Source of the DNA: Rhodeus uyekii
Taxonomy: Eukaryota; Chordata; Actinopteri; Cypriniformes; Acheilognathidae
Direction: 5' to 3'
NCBI GenBank assembly: GCA_037043235.1
Contig: JAWRVZ010000040.1
Span: forward strand, 4,486,501-4,550,500
Length of the DNA stretch: 64,000 bases
Part shown: positions 62,491 to 64,000 of the stretch, in pieces
Layout of the letters: every line of letters starts with the position of its first letter
Position numbering within the stretch: the stretch's first letter is position 1
Notes under the pieces: model-generated
Database searches by the model: none
What the model saw: only the letters and a program-made list of their open reading frames with translations
Told to the model about the DNA's origin: nothing
Position numbers and translations under genes: made by a program

Positions 62491-63685
62491 AGGGGCCAAG
62501 CACCGAAGGTGCGGAGGCACCTATTGTTTTTGTTCCGGTTCTTATTATTAGGGGCCAAGCACCGAAGGTGCGGAGGCACCTATTGTTTTTGTTCCGGTTC
62601 TTATTATTATTATTATTATTATTCTTCTTCTGCCATTGAAGTCTATGACAGCCCATAGAACCGTAAGCGGGAAAATGAAAAAAAGTTGGCACACTGATAA
62701 AGGAGAGTCCAATCATTGACCATAGCAAAATTGAAGTCTCTAACTCAATCTCTCTAGCGCCACCAACTGTCCAAAGTTGCACTCACGTTTACGTAAATAA
62801 CTTTTGAACCGTATGTCCTAGAAACAAAATTCTTTTGTCCACTGATTCCTTGGCTCAAGACGATTCGATTGCACCCTATGACGTCATTTTCCGTCATGAA
62901 GATTTTCCCGCCATTTTGAATTTTATGAAAAACCTACTTTGTCGAACTCCTCCTAGGCCGTTCGTCCGATGTTCACGAAAATTGAACCACATCATCTCCC
63001 GACAATGTGGACAAAACGATATATAAAGAAAGTTGATTCGTCAAACCGTTTACGAATAACTCGCGAAAGAATCTGAGGTAAAAGTCGCCAAAATGAAATT
63101 GAGGCTTTATCTCCCCAATGCATTAGCCTTTTCTGACCAAACTAGGTGTGTGTTATGTCAATCATGGTTTGAGGCTACCTGCAGAGTTTTGGCGCTGTGC
63201 CCCCTAGTGGTCAGGAGTTATCAAAAACTGACTTTTTTGCTTATAACTTCTGAACCCTTTGGCCAAAAATCATGAAACTGGTCTCTTTAGATCCAGTGGG
63301 TCATGCCGAGTCCTGTGATAGCAAATATTCCCATATCGGGCATTTTGAGCGTCTGCCATTTCGATTTTTCTTATAAGATGCTATGTTTAACAAACACATG
63401 ACTTTAGTGCTCTGTCAGCCATGGTTTACCCAATTTACCCAATGTACCACATGAATTGACACTACAATTTGGTTACAGCGCTGCCTGTTGGTCGAACGTG
63501 ATAAACCATTAAATCGAACTACTAAAGACCGTATTGTTGATTTTTCAGCCATTTAGACTTAAGTCATATTGAAATGTCTTTAGATTCTTACTGCCGTTGG
63601 TCTGATGATGCCAGCCATGTCGGCATGACATTTAATGCCCTCCTTGCGCTTGGCCCCGTGATGGCTGCTAGCAGCTATATTTATT
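62491..63685 (+). repeat. cassette plus array unit 15, short form
   Basis: A solo cassette at 62491, head at 62550, one box (63199). Internal deletion near 63430 within the CAATTGAAAGC region. Confidence 0.85.
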
Positions 63686-64000
63686 AGGGGCCAAGCACCG
63701 AAGGTGCGGAGGCACCTATTGTTTCCGTTCCGGTTCTTTATTATTATTATTCATCTTCTTCTTCTTCTTCTTCTTCTTCTTCCGCCATGGAAGTCTATGT
63801 AAGGCCATAGAACCGTTTGCGGGAAAATGATAAAATTTGGCACACTGATAGAGGACAAGCCAATCATTGACCATAGCAAATTTGAAGTCTCTAACTCAAT
63901 GTCTCTAGCGCCACCAACTGTCCAAAGTTGCACTCACGTTTACGTAAATAACTCTTGAACCGTATGTCCTAGAAACAAAATTCTTTCGTCCACTGATTCC
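63686..64000 (+). repeat. array unit 16, cut by window end
   Basis: Head cassette at 63686 and the first ~250 bases of body, of the unit 3/4/7 subtype. Confidence 0.85.

Larger units (their letters stand above)
41108..63212 (-). promoter_or_regulatory. 22 co-oriented CTCF-like motifs in the array
   Basis: The plus-strand word GCCCCCTAGTGG, preceded by CT or TGT, starts at 41108, 43196, 43918, 45101, 45821, 47049, 47769, 48867, 49589, 50812, 52051, 52771, 53875, 54969, 56093, 57322, 58042, 59152, 60159, 60881, 61974 and 63199. The complement CCACTAGGGGGCA fits the known vertebrate CTCF core consensus CCASYAGRKGGCRS. All point the same way. Binding is not shown by sequence and is an inference. 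Confidence 0.5.
40339..64000 (+). repeat. head-to-tail array of ~16 hairpin-headed repeat units (Helitron2/Helentron-like?)
   Basis: Units of 1.0-1.9 kb in one orientation. A typical unit starts AGGGGCCAAGCACCGAAGG and runs through a ~60-bp cassette into (TTA)n and a CTTCTTCTGCCAT-type tract. The non-coding body follows. Most units end TGCTTGGCCCCGT, ATGGCTGCTAGCAGC, TATATTT. GGGGCCAAGCA near the start is the exact inverse of TGCTTGGCCCC about 27 bases before the end, and GCTGCTAGCAGC is a perfect palindrome between that repeat and the end. No transposase, Rep/helicase or other real gene was found in any frame. Short frames recur only because the DNA recurs. The array runs off the window's right edge. 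Confidence 0.85.

Noticed and set aside
44502..63933. Recurrent 60-110 codon frames in the array (for example those starting [28 protein letters not shown])
   Set aside because: They recur because the DNA units recur, occur on both strands over the same bases, start at different phases of the unit and lack any recognisable domain.
40339..64000. CRISPR-like array (short repeated cassette with spacers)
   Set aside because: The spacing between cassettes is either a few TTA triplets or kilobases of repeated body, not unique spacers, and the context is vertebrate DNA.

Overview
The window is vertebrate nuclear DNA, almost certainly from a teleost fish (probably an ostariophysan; this is inferred from the repeat families, not proven). 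Only one host gene is recognised: the 5' half of p4hb (protein disulfide isomerase / prolyl 4-hydroxylase beta subunit) on the minus strand. Its exons 1-4 (11436 down to 6692) splice in frame to the first 206 residues, and the remaining exons lie to the left of the window. Almost everything else is transposable element or satellite-like DNA.

Layout. 1-6691 is p4hb intron 4, which holds a three-deep nest of DNA transposons (1976-4378), a hAT MITE (4384-4883, with a perfect 8-bp target duplication) and a further pogo/Tigger-like MITE (5693-6266). 6692-11436 is p4hb exons 1-4 with short introns and two MITE remnants. 11437-13830 is the promoter, with a perfect NRF-1 palindrome, followed by quiet intergenic DNA. 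13831-18680 holds an LTR-like segment, an L2-type LINE fragment and a reverse-oriented Ty3/gypsy chromovirus relative with an intact-looking 3' LTR and a frameshifted pol. 18842-18955 is an AT-rich microsatellite. 20607-26455 is a head-to-head pair of L2-type LINEs. 27254-30390 is a Rex1/CR1-like LINE with one uninterrupted 946-codon frame that lacks a piece of the RT domain. 31342-31507 is a 166-bp 'head plus tail' derivative of that LINE. 31549-32991 has two more copies of the hAT MITE. 33762-35383 is a small non-autonomous LTR element. 35384-38940 holds further pogo/Tigger-like and hAT elements, again nested. 39336-40240 is another LINE 3' end.

The last 23.7 kb (40339-64000) is the most distinctive region. 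It is a head-to-tail array of about 16 units of 1.0-1.9 kb. Many units open with a ~60-bp cassette built on a stem-loop with a GAA loop, and most close with a conserved tail carrying a palindrome. The ends look like a Helitron2/Helentron-type non-autonomous rolling-circle element (asymmetric inverted repeats plus a terminal palindrome), though this is inference. The units carry 22 co-oriented copies of a 14-bp string that fits the vertebrate CTCF core consensus at every position, plus a 23rd fit just outside the array. None of the short open frames in the array looks like a gene: they recur only because the DNA recurs.

Apart from p4hb, the protein-coding content is retroelement enzymes (endonuclease, reverse transcriptase, RNase H, integrase) and short transposase fragments, nearly all broken.
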